A stretch of DNA of 64,000 nt from Siderastrea radians (Eukaryota > Cnidaria > Anthozoa > Scleractinia > Rhizangiidae). A program made the position numbers and the translations under genes. The notes below the pieces were generated by a model. The model had not been told where the DNA came from and searched no databases. It worked only from the letters and a program-made list of their open reading frames with translations. Shown here in pieces: positions 11,881 to 25,027 of this stretch (the first letter of the stretch is position 1; every line of letters starts with the position of its first letter). The stretch lies in NCBI GenBank assembly GCA_964017195.1, contig OZ024895.1:45099673-45163672 (forward strand). Reading direction: 5' to 3'.

Positions 11881-12739
11881 TACTGAGCAGAGCTTTCCTG
11901 TGGTACTGTTTATAATGCTGCACAAAGTGGATTTATGACTAATATGAGTCTGTAGATGAAATTGTATATATTTGCTACAATTCATATGAAACTATTTTTC
12001 TCTCGTATACCATTTGTTCCTTTAGATTTGTGCATAGAGCATAGTTTTTAAAAGTCTAAAAATGGACTCTCTTGGCGTTGAATGGTAAAAATTATTGAAA
12101 ATAAATAATATTGCAAAATATTTTTCGCTAGTTTACATTCGGGACTTTTAACTAACTGAAAGCTCTTTTTAGCATCATTGCAGGGTCGGTCAATAAATTA
12201 CCGGTGCTTAGAAGCTGACTCATCATAAGCTGTGACTGAAAAAAGCAATCAAACGTGTTTTGCATGAAATTAGGAACTTCACTTTATCTACTCAAATCTC
12301 GCATTAGTAAAGTGATTTTACTTTATTCGTGCATGAATACATACACGTTGTTACTTAAATTTACTGAACTCGTGGATTCCTTAGACTAAAAAGTAATACA
12401 CCTTCCAGTTATTATATTCTAAATCTTCTGTTTTCTTTTGTTCGTTTTGGGTTCAATAGGCACTCACCAAGGAAGGATAAGTCAATCCTTGTTTGCAGCT
12501 ACAGCCATATTGTCGTCAAGTGGGCAGATGCAAACCAGCTGTCTGAGTACAACTGTCAATAAAGAAGATTCCTCATTTTACGATCACGTAGTTTTATAAA
12601 TTTCATTTAAATGTCTTTTAAACAGCAAGAAATCAACTTAACAGCAAACTAAAAGGTAAGAAGACTTCCACTGAAGAACAAAGTGCTTCCCTGTATTTTA
12701 ACTTCTTGTATCTCTAAAAGGTTTCGTGTTTATGCCTGA

Positions 12740-13288
12740 CATTAAAAGTTTTTAAAGATTCGTATGGTTTTAGGGAAGTGTTCTATCATCTTACATCCTT
12801 CGTGAGAGTCAATTTAGCGGCTAGAAGTTTTTAGAATCGCAGAAAAACTTTACACCTACGTGTTCACTTAACTGGAGTTCATTACGGCCCCTCTTATAGG
12901 CCTCTTGCAGTCATGATAGCCGGAAGACAACTTTCAGGTGCAGTTACAAGTGCAGTAAACGAGCCTGACATCAGTGACTAAGTGACAAACCATATTCACT
13001 TAATCTCAATTAACAATGTTTGAATAAATTTTCTTTCAATAGAAAAGCCTTTTTCATGTTGCAGGACAAAACAATTAAAATGCCAAAGAAAAATAGAGAT
13101 TGATTAGTTAAAATAAACAAGCCTAGTTGTTTTTGTTTTTAAATATATATAATCGTCCTGTATAGAAATAAAAATATACAGGAACAGATATCAGAGAAAG
13201 TCTTTCAAAACGGAAACAAAAAGCAGGTGTGATCTAAATTTACAAAGCCTTTAGACTTCCCCTAATTATACCGGTAATATTTGCAGTT
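12740..13288. other. Unique non-coding stretch
   Basis: AT-rich sequence with no supported gene. It lies in the part of copy D that has no counterpart in copies A to C. Confidence 0.5.
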
Positions 13289-14811
13289 AGGGGCCAACCA
13301 TTTAACTTCTGAAGGGGGGGTTGGGTGATTTTGAAAAAAAATATCCTGCAAGTGCATATGCATCTGCATCTGGACCTGGGTAGGAGGGATTCATAGCACA
13401 ATAATCTCTTCCCCTCAGATGGCTTTTTCTTTACACTTGTAGCACCTGTGGTTAAATAGCTGTTGGAACATTCAGTACACGTTATTAAATATCTATTTGA
13501 TACAAAACTGGAGCGAGTTCTCATGAAATATTAGCCTGAGCGCTTGTCAAGTATACTGTAGGGATAGGAGGTGTGTCTTTAAAGAAGGTGTCGTATGCCT
13601 CGCAAACTGTATGTAATCCCTCTCTTCAGATGTCTCTTGTGGAATATTAGGTATACAAGCATGTTACGTCCATTGATACAAAGATTGCGTTCTCTGGAAC
13701 TTTAGTCCTCTCAATTTATCATGGAGCACAGAGTCAGTTGACTGTATCAGTCTTTGAGATATGACTACTGTTGTTGTGCTAACTGCTGGAGTAGTATGTC
13801 AACAAATGTCGATAACTTCGCTGTTGGACCTGAAACTCCCGAAATTATAGGTTTCCCAAGTCGGTTTGTGGATTTTCCTAAGGGTGTAAAATACTGGAAT
13901 TCGAGGCGGGTTTGGTGCTTGACAAAGCCATTTTTCAGTCATTTCGTTAATGCAGTGTTCATTGTGAAGTACTGTAATCAATTATTGTACTTTGAGAGAT
14001 GTCTCTTCAACCATAGGTACGGCAAGAGGCCTCAGCAGTTTTCCATGTTCGTGTATGTTGTCTAATTGAATTTGCACCTCGTTTTTCTTGTCAGCTGGGC
14101 CTATGAACAGAGATGTAGTCCCTTTGTCAGCTTTCCTGGTGTTAATTTTGTGTTATTGTTTGTCTCTGAGTGCTTTGTGTTCTGCTGGATGCAGATTATT
14201 TTTTGGCTTTGTAATGTGTACTTCAGCTGCGAGATTTAACTCTTTCTAGATAGTTCTCGAAAGCAACGTATTGCTGTACTGGTGGTTCCCAGTTTGATTA
14301 ACAAGGAAAGGATGTGGTTCATTATATTCCCGTAAAATGTGCATCCGCGCTATGCACTGCACTGTACTGTTCTGTAGCGCTTTGCATGCACTATGTACTG
14401 TACTGTAGGCGCGTTCGCCTTGAAAAGATTAAAGTCCAGGAACAGGTCTAACTCCTTTCATCAGTGGGAAGGGTTCACCTTCTCAATGTTTTACATTCGG
14501 TGTTAAAATTAATGTACTATGTGATAAAGGTCAGTAAAAAACTCTTAGATAAAAATTATAATTAATATATTCGTTCAAAGTTTCTGTCACAGATCCTTTA
14601 TAATTTGATTTATAATGAAGGTTTACTAACCCCATCCACACACAAGAAAAAAAATTCATGCAGAACGTTGGAGGGAGAAAAAAATATCTTGCAAGCACAT
14701 ACCCCAAGAAAAAAGAAATCATATGCATGGGGAATTAAGGTGTTGAAAAAAAAATTCATGCCTGTACCAAATCACCCAACCCCCCCTTCAGAAGATAAAT
14801 GGTTGGCCCCT
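13289..14811. mobile_element. 1.5 kb segment bounded by 43-bp inverted repeats
   Basis: Positions 13289-13331 (starting AGGGGCCAACCATTTA) and 14769-14811 are inverted copies with one mismatch over 43 bp. Between them lies a Penelope-like reverse transcriptase relic. The inverted ends could belong to a TIR element that captured the relic, or to two separate insertions of the same repeat in opposite orientation. Confidence 0.55.
13540..14300 (-). pseudogene. Penelope-like reverse transcriptase relic
   Basis: The minus-strand frame at 13799-13981 encodes PRIPVFYTLRKIHKPT, a signature of Penelope-like element RTs (finger region, usually ...LPKIHKP...). Downstream on the minus strand, near 13600-13680, a degraded block in shifting frames looks like the following RT motif. 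Several frameshifts and stops mean no intact product. Confidence 0.65.
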
Positions 14812-17052
14812 ATGCAACACCCATTATGTCTAATGCATACATAGCACTTAAGCAGCCATTAACGGTAATTGTAAGATCCAGTATGTACGTTTAGTTCTTT
14901 ATCGAGCCCTTACGTCCGTTTATACAACACGCCAATTAAGTACTTATGGGTGTTTTATAAAACTAGACCCTCCAACGAGGTGCTATCATTCCTTAACTGT
15001 GTTTAGCGAGACAGCAGTTTAGCTACACACTCCGAGTTTACAGAAAGACATATCAAACCAAAAAGCTTGCAAACTCCAAGGTATGTTATGAATTTTAATT
15101 TTTTTTTTTTTTTTTTGTGTCTGCTTTTTTCCTTTCACATGTAACTTCCTCTGTCGGAATAAGTTGTATTTCTGGTAACAAAGAACGGATCGTGAAGTTA
15201 AATTGTTTATAACGAAAGAACATCACCGTTAATGACTTCTGGAAACTTACTTAAACCAGACATTCGTTATTTTATATTTGCTTCCTCGAGTCAGTCGAAG
15301 TTTCTTTTAAGGTATCAGCCACGGAAAAAAGTGTCATTTTTTCAAAAAATGAGATTTGTACATGCTGAGATGAATCTCTTCAAGAGCTTTCTTTCAAACA
15401 AAAAAGGAGAAGAGAATAATGGCTCAGTGGAGAGTTATTAAGAGTAAAAGATTTTTCCTTGTTAGTTATGGTAATTGATCGCTGACAAGTTCTATCACAC
15501 TTGATTAACTTGATCACGTGAAATCGAAAGCGCTTCATACGAAATGGTTTTTAGAAGTGTTTTTTTTACAAAGTAAAGAGAGTTTTCTTTCACCTAAATG
15601 CATCATTAAGAAAACGGTTGCGTGTGTTTTCGTCTTCCAAACCAACAATGAAGGAAAACAAAGCCCTTGACAAAGAATGGGCAGTGAATTGGCGGAGAGC
15701 GATCAAGGTTCATTTTATCGACAGAAGAAGTGGTTGCGTCGATGATTTCCCCGGATTTTGCCCGATTTTCGGGTTTACCTCGGTGTAAGAACCTGACAAG
15801 ATTTTGTTTGTTTGTTAGCTTTTGTTTTGCTGTACGGTATTGTTTAAAATGTTTTTGTTTCCTTTGTTTTACGTCATCCGTGAGTTTCACAGGTTCTTAC
15901 ACCGAGGTAAATCCGATTTTCGGCATCTTTATCAACCTGGTCAGAATTTCAGGAAATATTCATAACACATTTTCATTGTTACAGGAAATACGGATTGAAA
16001 TAAGGAAAACATTTCGTAAATAAAACGAAAATGACTTATGTTTTCTCACGTCCAAGAGCGGTGAGTTGAAAGCTAATAAATTATTTTCTGCCGCTCGCCG
16101 CATAAGATTACTCCTGTTACATGTTACCTGTCAAAGTTCTATTGTTTGAGAAAGCTGATCCCTCTCTGGAATCACTGATCAAAATAGAATTCACCAGAAA
16201 TTTAGGTGTCTTAATCTCATTATTGGCACTCGTGACATTTTCCTTTTTTTCTCGAAAGTCAAATTTTGGCGAGTTGTACGTACGTTTTAAACTACAAGTC
16301 GACAGCCGCTCGACCAATTTGGCTGACATTTGGCCAGATTGTTGCCAGATAGTTTTTCTGCAAAAACGTGTCTGCGAATTTTAATCCCTCTTTTTGTTTT
16401 AAAGCTAGACCTTTTTTCCGCGCGAAGTGCTAATTTGTTTGTCTTCTCTGACTTCATCTGCTAATAAAAGAAGAACAAACGCACTTGTCAAAAATCTGAG
16501 ACACGGTTTTTTAGCCATAGGTGTCAAGAAGCGTATGCAGTGTTAATCGTTGCGTTTTCTTTGTTTCTGGAGGGAGTGGAACCTAATCTATGAAGACATG
16601 TATGTGTGGAAAAACCTTCCCATTTTCCAAACATGTAAAACTTCTGCCTCTTTTTGAATATATAGTCATTTTCTGGAATTATTAAGCTGCCAAAAAATGT
16701 ATAGTTTATAGGGTTTTTCATAAAACCAACAAAAACTAGAGCGATCCGCGCAGTGGCTGATACCTTAAACAACCATCTCTTCCTGTGCTTTAACTTCATT
16801 TTGCTTCTATGTTTACTTCTTACGAACGTAGTTTTTCATGGCAAAACCTATTCCTTTTTAACCAAGCAATTCAAAGATGGAGCCCTGAATCCTTCAAGTC
16901 AAATTATTTCCATTAGGGCTTCCACACCACTTGCTCTTTTGTGGAATGTACTACGTAGTTATATTTAGTGGCAGAAAGAACTGAACTGACCTGAATTGAA
17001 CAATTTTACATCTGTAACCAGCTGCCGTTCATTATCCGGAAACAGAAACAAG
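14812..17052. other. Non-coding stretch upstream of exon-1 copy D
   Basis: No supported gene. It contains a poly-T tract at about 15098-15117 and an inverted repeat with arms 15771-15795 and 15890-15914 (GGTTCTTACACCGAGGTAAA-type arms). ORFs of 60 to 100 codons on both strands lack recognisable features. Confidence 0.5.
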
Positions 17053-17137
17053 ATGGCTGTAGAGAAAACGGTGTTTCTTCTCCTCGTAATCATGTCCCCA
17101 GACGTTATGATGAAAGAGCAGCCAGTTCGTCCAGGAG
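17053..17137 (+). pseudogene. EAR gene copy D, orphan exon 1
   Basis: An 85-nt exon starting ATG, encoding MAVEKTVFLLLVIMSP and a short Pro/Arg tail, ending in AG before GTAAATATTG. It is in frame and equal in length to exon 1 of copies B and C. No exon 2 or EAR exon follows before the composite transposon at 19642, so this is a remnant unless it splices to something not recognised here. Confidence 0.75.
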
Positions 17138-19635
17138 GTAAATATTGATATCATTGCGAATGAGCTAAGAAAGACAGCCAGTAATTTTTTTTAATACTTT
17201 ATGGGAATAGAGACAGTCTGCTCCTGAAGAAAAGGCACTGCTGTGTTTCGTTAGCGCATGCAATCATCCATTATAGCGTGTGCTGATATGCTCCAATTGC
17301 TGAAAAGGAGATATCGTCCATTTACCGGGTCCGAAAAATTTTTCCAAGCGTAACTTGAGCTCACAACAGATACTCCGGTGTTTGAAACGGCTGACGCGCC
17401 ATTTGTTTTCATTAAACCACGCGAGTACTGAAATGAAGAATGTCCGTTCGATATTTTTTTTAATTTTTGGCGTCAAAATCCACCAGCAGAACAATTGCAT
17501 TTGGCTCCTCGTGGACATCGCTTGCTCAATTGATTTTGGAACGTGCTGAGCAATTCGTAAGAAGTATATCACATCCATCCACAGTAATTTGCAAGGGGTC
17601 AGTCACATTGCCCGTGATGTTTTGACGCGGGCTTGTTATTTTGAAGATCAACCATCATGATCATTACTCCACAAAGGGAGGACATTACTCCATTTATATT
17701 TGCTGAAAATACGGTGTTTGAAGTAATATATCAAACACGAGAAAGAGTGTTTCATCAGGATATCCAAACACTGAGAAGTGGGTTGAAAAAACGAGGCGCA
17801 GCGGCGTTTTTTTAACCGACTTCGAGGTATTTGGATACCTGATGAAACACTCTTTCGAGTTTTTGATATGGCTTCTCAAACAATTCATAATTCTTGGAGA
17901 AATTCGAAGCAGAAGTTCGCAAAACCTTATGCTAATTAAGATCCGGTATCCAAACCACCGTCACGGTAGGGACTTCCTTGGTTTTTTCTTTATGAATTAT
18001 AAATGAGTTTGAGAAGTTAGCTGCAATTGAAGTCTTTTCTATAATCGTACTTGCCTAAGGATTCTGTCGTATTGGAACAAAGGACACTCAGAGGTCTTGA
18101 AAAGGTGAAATCTCACAACTGACTCCATGAAAGTGCAACAAATTAAATTCCTCTGTGGTAAGTAGCTTTTAAATACAATGTTTTATGGAGTATTGTTGGA
18201 ATGGTCGCTAACAGTAGTACTTAAGAACAAAACGGTCAAATATATCGAACATTTCACATCTTAATAACACATTTCAATCGAAATTGCAGTTAAAAGGCAG
18301 CTGGTTTTTAAATTTTAGGGCAATTTGCTAGTAATGTCGCAGTTGATTGTTTGTAGCACTCAAAATAGCCCTCGTGTGATTGACAGGTCACGCGAAAGAA
18401 ATATGTAAGAGTTAAACAAGCAACTCGCGAAGAGATACTTTCTTGGAAGGCCAATTTCTACGAAGTAATCCGGTTTCTTCTCTCTTAACTGGAACTCTCC
18501 TTACAAATCCGATCAGCCGATGATGTTGATATGTTGCATTTTTCAGCAATTTAGGAATACTGAGTCCTGGTTCTCGTCGCAAAAATATCGCTAATGCTCT
18601 TTTTGCGGGAGGTATTTTTTCCCATGAACACCATTCAGTTGTTTTTGTGGTCACAAAACCAGTTTCCCTCTAAGTAATTAAATAGGTATCGTGAATCATC
18701 AAAACGTGAAAGAAACATGACAATTAAAATTCTCGAACGATCTGACCCCACCTTCGGTGCACAGTTCTCAGCACGTGTATATCTCCTTCCAGTTAATGCA
18801 TGTTTCGTTAAGAAAAATTCCACCCTTTTCTTTAATAACTCAAGCGAGATATCTGTATTCCTTCCCTAATATTATCACGTTTGTATAACGATTAAGCTTG
18901 ACTAAAAAGCTCTTAAAGGTTTATTAAGGTTACTTTTCAACTAAGAACATTTGTGAAGTAAAGTCTGTTACCGGTGACTCTATACTGGAAGGGAAGTTTT
19001 CGCCTAACGCTTACTGCTGTGCACAAATCACAGTGACAAACAGATTATGTTGACAGTAAACATTTTCGTTTTCTAGAAAAGAAAGACAACTGTTGAATCT
19101 ACACGGCTATGTTAAATACAATTCCCAGCAGCTATTTTGTCTGGGAATGTCACACACGTCTCTTGTCACGCTATCAAACAACTAACCATCATACATTTCA
19201 TGCATTTCGCAATATCTCTGTTTGCGGATCCAGATTCAAGCTGTAGGAAGAACATTAATAATATGTTTGCCACACGTGAGATGAACACTGTACCGTGTAT
19301 ACTTCGGGTGATATAATGAGGAAAAGGCGTTCTGCCATTTACAGACAACCTTAGCCAATTTTGTTGGGCAGGTTGTCACATTTCACCATGCTTTTATTTC
19401 CCTCCCCTCCCCCCTTTTCAATGTTGGATTCCGACGGACTTTTCTTCTCCAGTATTGTCTGGCAAACATTCAACATTGAAATGGGGGGTGGGGGGACCGG
19501 CGAATAGAGACAGAGACTAATTTATGACGGCATATTTAGACACGATGAATAAAATCTTACTAAAATTCTGTTCATGGTCAAACCTTCCCAACAACTTCCT
19601 GACGAAAGTTGTAGCTATATTAGCGATTTAGTTAG
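17138..19635. other. Non-coding stretch with foldback hairpins
   Basis: A long imperfect palindrome lies at 17714-17882 (arms containing GAAAGAGTGTTTCATC). Another lies at about 19405-19496 (TTTCAATGTTG with C/G-rich flanks). No gene is supported. Confidence 0.5.
17714..17882. repeat. Foldback element, arms about 60-75 bp
   Basis: TGTTTGAAGTAATATATCAAA followed by GAAAGAGTGTTTCATCAGG on the left pairs with the inverted equivalent ending at 17882. The loop is GC-rich. It resembles a miniature foldback transposon; the family is not assigned. Confidence 0.6.
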
Positions 19636-19641
19636 CATTAG
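19636..19641. other. Target-site duplication CATTAG (left)
   Basis: The same six bases follow the right terminal inverted repeat at 46233-46238. Confidence 0.75.
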
Positions 19642-20041
19642 AATCAGTCACCGTTTCCGGCAATTCTACTTTTCAAGAAAACCTGGATCTAGAAACTACA
19701 AACCTCCATAAGAACACCTTCTTGATTTGTAATTTACACGCAGAACGAAAAATATGATACCATTTTTATCGATTTCCCTTGCTTTTATAAAATCTGAAAT
19801 AAGTGCCGATTTTTTGTCCGAAATGGTGGGGTATTTTGGGGATTTGTCGGCAGATGTTGCCCAAGTCAATTTTCTCAAGTTATTGTTTTATTTGAGTAAT
19901 CGCGAAAAAAGTCAAAACGAGAAATTTCTTGAGTTTTTCCAGCTTTTCGCATTTTTCTCCAAAATCGGAAAAATCAACATTTTCCGCTTTATCTGTTCGG
20001 CTTCCTTGATTGACAGTTGTCAAAACTGAATCGTCGCATTC
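19642..20041 (+). repeat. Left terminal inverted repeat of the composite transposon
   Basis: Inverted counterpart of 45812-46232. The apparent 91-codon frame here (19754-20029) and its counterpart at 45837-46058 are in repeat sequence and are not taken as genes. Confidence 0.8.
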
Positions 20042-20123
20042 AGTGGGCTTGGATATTTTGCGCCGTTTGTCGATTGGCGACCTTCTAGTGACCTGCATTT
20101 GAATTGGGCGCCTTGATTGGGTC

Positions 20124-20330
20124 TTGATTGAAAGTAATATCGACGTAATAAGGAGTCAAGTAAAAGCAAACAGAACATACAAGGAGATCAGCAATTTATT
20201 CAAGCAAAATTTTCCAGAAGTAAGAAGAGGCTTCTCCGAGAGAAACTTGCGCTTATTTTGTTCCAAACATGAGATAACCAAAATGAATGAAACGGAGTTA
20301 GACGCCATCATTCAGGATTGCGTGAGCGAG
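20124..20330 (+). pseudogene. rve-type transposase, exon a (N-terminal helix-turn-helix region)
   Basis: An open frame of 69 codons encoding IDVIRSQVKANRTYKEISN, a helix-turn-helix-like resolvase/transposase pattern, then RRGFSERNLRLFCSKHEIT. It ends exactly at GAG|GTAAGC in phase 0. No ATG is in frame at its 5' end, so the true start is either a non-AUG codon or in an unseen upstream exon. The later exons carry the DDE core. Confidence 0.65.
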
Positions 20331-20403
20331 GTAAGCTTCCTACATTTCATTTGTCGTGAAATTAATAACATGTTTGTGGAAACAATTTTTTTTTTAATTC
20401 CAG

Positions 20404-20463
20404 GTCGGACCAACTTTTGGACGTAAAATGATGACTGGCTATGTTCGTAGCAAAGGCTTAACA
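20404..20463 (+). pseudogene. Transposase exon b, 5' half, cut by a nested transposon
   Basis: After a 73-nt intron ending TTTTTTAATTCCAG, 20 codons encode VGPTFGRKMMTGYVRSKGLT in the frame of exon a. The exon is interrupted at 20464 by a TIR element. The continuation is found at 25028. Confidence 0.65.
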
Positions 20464-21344
20464 CTAATAGCTAAGCGGATAACAGGTACAATTGTTCACT
20501 CGGTGATACAAGCATGAAACTTGGCAGGAATGTTCATATTTAGTTGTTCTTCAATTCTAGTCGATTTGCCACTTGAAATTTGAAAGTATAACGTGTTTAA
20601 ATATTTTAAAATTTGGCAGTCATTTTTTTAAAGATGGCCGCCACTGTCTAAAATGTGGTATGGGATCTCGAAAATATACTTTTTTAATACAACTCGTTTG
20701 ACAAAATTATGTTTATTTAGTTTTATCTGCATGATTAGAAAAGTTTATTTATACCTGTTTTAGCACATTATGTTATCATGGCAACCATGGAGGGGCAGCC
20801 AAAGCCGAGTCCAGATAACGGTATAATCGTTTCCTTAATGAAACAAGCGTGATACTTCGAAGAAATATTCTGTTCAGGCTACTTTTTCCCTAATTTGTTA
20901 GCCCCTTGAAATTCTTACTTTTAAATGGTAAATGGTTTTTTCAGATAGTGATAAATTGGTCGCCGTGGCTTCTGATAATAAATTTTTCACTATTTCCGAT
21001 TTCGAACAACACATTTTTCAGAGTAATTTATGCCCATGTTCAAGATTAAACATGTCTGGTAATTTCGCGACAGGCTACTCGGAAAAAAAAACTTAGCGAA
21101 GTTTAGCAGTTTCATCTAAATTAAGTACTCGCAGTTTTAACTATGCTAAATGACAAAAATGGTTAAAGACTAGTGTAAAAACCCTCGAAAACCGCTAGCA
21201 TAAGAAGTGGCTACAAAAGTAATCTGTAGCTATAATCCTTGTCCAATATTAGTATTCCGAGAAAATGGTGCATATATGCTAAAGTTAGGCAATTAATGTC
21301 CGAGATGAGGCTAGGCCTGTCACGTGCAACTGCACAAAGCTGCT

Positions 21345-23860
21345 CAGTCCAGGGCGAACTCATTTACACCTCTGGGAACGGCCTTTCTTGTACCCACATT
21401 TAGAAATTGGAATGGCTGGAAATTTTCTGCAAGATTTGTGAACCACGGAGTCTCCTTTGTGAAACTTCTCTGGCCACCTGTGGATGTCTCTAAGGTAAAC
21501 TGGAATCCACCGTGCGTAGTTGATGTTGTTATTTGTGAAGAAATAGGGGTTAAGATCTGACAGCGCCTCACGATACAAAATGAAGTCTGCTTCTCTGAGT
21601 GAACGAATGAGTGTTAGAATGGCTAGCTCCATAGCAAGAATAAGACTCCAAAACGCAAACTGAGGGCTCTCGAGTTTCTCACACCACTCTTCAAAGTTAA
21701 GAACGTCTTCCGAACTTTGAGAAGCATCTCTGCTTTAGCTGTCATATGCTGATTTCCTAAGCTTGTATAGACAACATGCTGTGATCTGATGTGCTTGCCG
21801 TGTTCTCGTGACGCTTGACGCTGACAGATAGGCATGCCTCAGCAGTACCAGGTAGGACAATTCTTGCCTCAACAAAAGCGCTTGTCCACCTACTGTCATG
21901 AAGTAAAGTTCCTATGGATTTCAATGCAGCCATTTTTATATGATATGAAGGCCACCAAACATCATGATGACCTTATCTTCTCCGTGCTCTGGCCACTTCC
22001 ATTGGATTTGTTTAGTTAGGGGGTAGAGAGGTTGATCAGCAGCGACTACAGGGTTCTGTCCAGAATTCAGAAAACGTACTGTTTCGCTGATCTTTTGAAG
22101 CGCGTGCTCGATTGTGGCAGTGGAATCGGCCTCATCTTGAAGGAGGGGCAGCAAGGATGTGATGCTTACTTCGAATGGTCGACTTCTCTTTTGTGGTGCA
22201 TGTTAGGCTGACCATGTTATTGAGACAGTGTTATTCACTTCTTCAGTAAGGTCCGCTACTTCAAGCCATGCATATCCCTGCTTTAAATACGCGGTGAATG
22301 ACTGCGGAGATGGCAGGGAGAGAACTGGCATTGTTAGTGGCGCAGGCATCTTGGCAATGTAAGCAGGAGGAGTGTTGGTAAATGTTTTATTTAAAGCAAT
22401 TTTTATACAGGAGCATCCAGTTTAGCATAGCTACAATAGTTTAAATGGAGTCTTGATATAACACAAATTTACAAGCAACATAAATGTACAAGACATAATA
22501 TTAAACTAAACTAAACGTGTGGGTTATATACAAATAAAAATCAAAATATCAATGATAATTGATAATTATAATAAAATGATAATTATAATAAAATATCAAT
22601 GATTGTAGGTATTGTTGCTTAAGATGGCATTTAAGCTTAATCTTATATTTGTTAAGCTCCTTTATTTGCCTGATGTTTCGAGGCAAAGCATTATATGCGC
22701 GAGCACCGTTTATAATAAAACTCCCCTGATACTTAGCAGTTTTTGCAAGTGGAAGGCGCAGAAGATCATGGCCTCTGATTAATTAGCCATGAATTTCATG
22801 GGCATGTTTAAACTCTGGCAGTAGGCACGGTGGCGCCATGCCATGGAGGCACTTGTATAGACTAAAACGCACTTTAGATATTCCCTGCGTACCTGTAGGC
22901 TGGGCCAGCTGAGTGTTGACTTTAACTCCTCAGCACCAACAGATCGACCTTCGATGACGCAGGCGGCAATTCTGTTCAACTTGACCAGATAAACCTTGCT
23001 CCCAACACCACAGCTGTCCCAAACAGACGAGTAGTAGTCGCACAAGTGGCTTTTGGAAGAACCTTACGCGCTCAACGCAGCATACCTAATCTAGACGAGA
23101 TCTTATTGTCAATATACTCAACATGATCCTTCCAGGATAGGGTGTGGTCTAAGAGGACCCCAAGATATTTGAAATTATTGACCATTCCTAAGCGGGACTG
23201 TTAGTGATATCAATGACTAGGTTTTCAGCTTCTGTGAGCTTCTAATGCGTGCCAAATAACATTATCTTAGTCTTATCTAGGTTAAGCTCAGGCACTTTCT
23301 TAAGCTTTCCATTCCCGTTCACTTTAAGTGCGCCAAGTTCCTCACCAGCATAGTCGGAGTTGGGCTGTTGGAATATTGAAATGCTGGTTCCATGGAAGTA
23401 AGTTGAAGCTGTTGGGTTGTGATCAATGTTGTTGATAGCAGATGTTGTGAACAACCTCTTTTTCACGCTTGGTGGACAAACGACCCTATCTTCTACGTAT
23501 TGGATGACAACTGTTTCTCCTAGTTACGCAGAGATTTCTAAAGCTCTGTAAGACGAAATATCTGATGCCGTTCTCATGGAGCATATCTATGAGCTGTCTT
23601 TCCTAGTTTTCGCAAACACTGTCAGGCCAATGTATACAGAGAACGACGTCTCGGCGGAGGTCTTTTAAATGTCTGTTTACCTTTGCTCCTTCCTTGTATT
23701 TGGCGAAGCAGTTACACTGCAAATGCTGTGATAGGGCTAAATTGGATTTAGAAGCGCTGCATGTTATCTGAGATTTAATATCTGCGCCATGTTCCATGAC
23801 GCACTCGAACTCAAGAAGTGATGGCGGGATTGCTTCTTCGATGTTCCCATTGTGAAATGT
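21345..23860 (-). pseudogene. Decayed minus-strand gene of the nested TIR element, unknown family
   Basis: A chain of minus-strand blocks in changing frames runs from about 23860 (GADIKSQITCSASKSNL), through 23242-23466 (KKRLFTTSAINNIDHNP), then 22154-21936 (AADQPLYPLTKQIQWKWPE) to 21632-21360 (INYARWIPVYLRDIHRW). Stops and frameshifts separate them, and a LINE occupies about 22385-23290. I recall such blocks as a multi-copy, uncharacterised cnidarian protein, but cannot name a function. Confidence 0.5.
22385..23290 (-). mobile_element. CR1/L2-like LINE 3' fragment inserted in the decayed gene
   Basis: The minus strand encodes LNLDKTKIMLFGTH (post-RT segment), then DYYSSVWDSCGVGSKV and ACVIEGRS followed by LSWPSLQVRREYLKC. 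This is the usual C-terminal order of non-LTR retrotransposon ORF2. The 3' end is at about 22385. Flanking host-gene blocks line up on either side, showing that it is an insertion. It is frameshifted and 5'-truncated. Confidence 0.75.
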
Positions 23861-25027
23861 GACATCGGATTTCAGTTATTTCCCTGTGTAAAATTGAAGC
23901 GGCATTTTTGTTTATGTTAGCCATTAGTGAGTGGCGTTATCATATTTTCACAACTTCTACCAGAATGGAGCCAACGTCATTGTCCTTCACGGTGAGCTTC
24001 TAGCTGGGGAACATGTAACAGCAAACGTTCTTTTACCTTAGTAGCATTTAAATCTGGTGATACTACGCTATTTTATGCGACCCCTTAAATTTGTGATTGT
24101 CCATAAACAGGAGATAACAATTATTTAATTCAGTCATTGCTTTGGTTTTTTACTTTTTTAAACACTTTCAAGTTCCAAACTGTCTGAAGTTATCGTATTT
24201 CACTAGTCGCTGAAAAGAAAAAGTATCAGAAATACAGTTTTCTAGTGGTGAAGTTTAATCAAATACTGTACAACGTGGTTTAGCCGAGTGCTGTTCAGCG
24301 TCAAGTTCCATTTCCACTTTTAGAAAGTTAAGAAGCTTGGCTATGAATTGTTCTCTCTTTATCTACCAGAACTGAATCTGTGCTGAATTTTTTTATTGAG
24401 CTTGAAAAGTGGCAAATGATTTTTTCGATCTAAAACCGACAGTTTAAACCGATCCTGAACATAGAATTACAAAGCGCTTTTGCCGCAGAAAACGTCAATA
24501 AAGGTTAACTTGGCAAAAAATGCATTAGCCATTTTAACCATTTTATCCAAGCTAACATGTTATACTCGTCATAAGATCACTTTTAAACCGCTAACCGGTA
24601 TGTTCTCAATACTAGGATACTTACATACTTGTTACCAAAGACTGGCCGTAAGGGTGCTGCTAATGTCACTCCCGAGTTAGCCTTCAGACTCTTTTGCCAG
24701 CAGTCTTTCCTTTGCGGGTTACCAATCCTAATCAGCTACATAATTTTTTTAATTTTTATTTCTTTATAAAAAATTTTGTTGTAGTGTTTTAAACAACGCT
24801 TGTTTTCATAGAAAAGGGCCACGAGAAAATCCCATCATGAAGACATCGGCGGCCATTCTGAGAAAATGACCCGAATGATGGTCGAATTTTCAAATGGAGA
24901 AATCTTTCTTACACTTTTCGACTAAAATGGAAAATAAACACAGCAGAATATCCCTGCCAAGTTTCATGCTTGTATCACCTAGTGAACGATTCTGTTGAAA
25001 AATTGCTCTTATCCGCTTAGCTATTAG

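Larger units (their letters stand above)
10603..17160. repeat. Segmental duplication unit, copy D (truncated)
   Basis: Homology to copy A begins at about A position 1516 and runs through the promoter-side region to about 12740. After roughly 4.2 kb of unrelated sequence it resumes for exon 1 at 17053. Exons 2 and 3 are missing. The boundary just before exon 1 differs from copies A, B and C. Confidence 0.75.
20464..25027. mobile_element. 4.6 kb TIR element splitting the transposase exon
   Basis: CTAATAGCTAAGCGGATAA at 20464-20482 is inverted at 25009-25027. Homology between the two ends extends inward for roughly 150 bp (GTGATACAAGCATGAAACTTGGCAG, then ATGGCCGCC-type words). No clear target duplication was found. 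It contains a decayed minus-strand gene and a LINE inserted in that gene. Confidence 0.7.

Noticed and set aside
19754..20029. 91-codon ORF in the left TIR and its partner at 45837-46058
   Set aside because: Both lie in the inverted repeats, differ by frameshifts, and are low-complexity Phe/Leu-rich; explained as TIR sequence.
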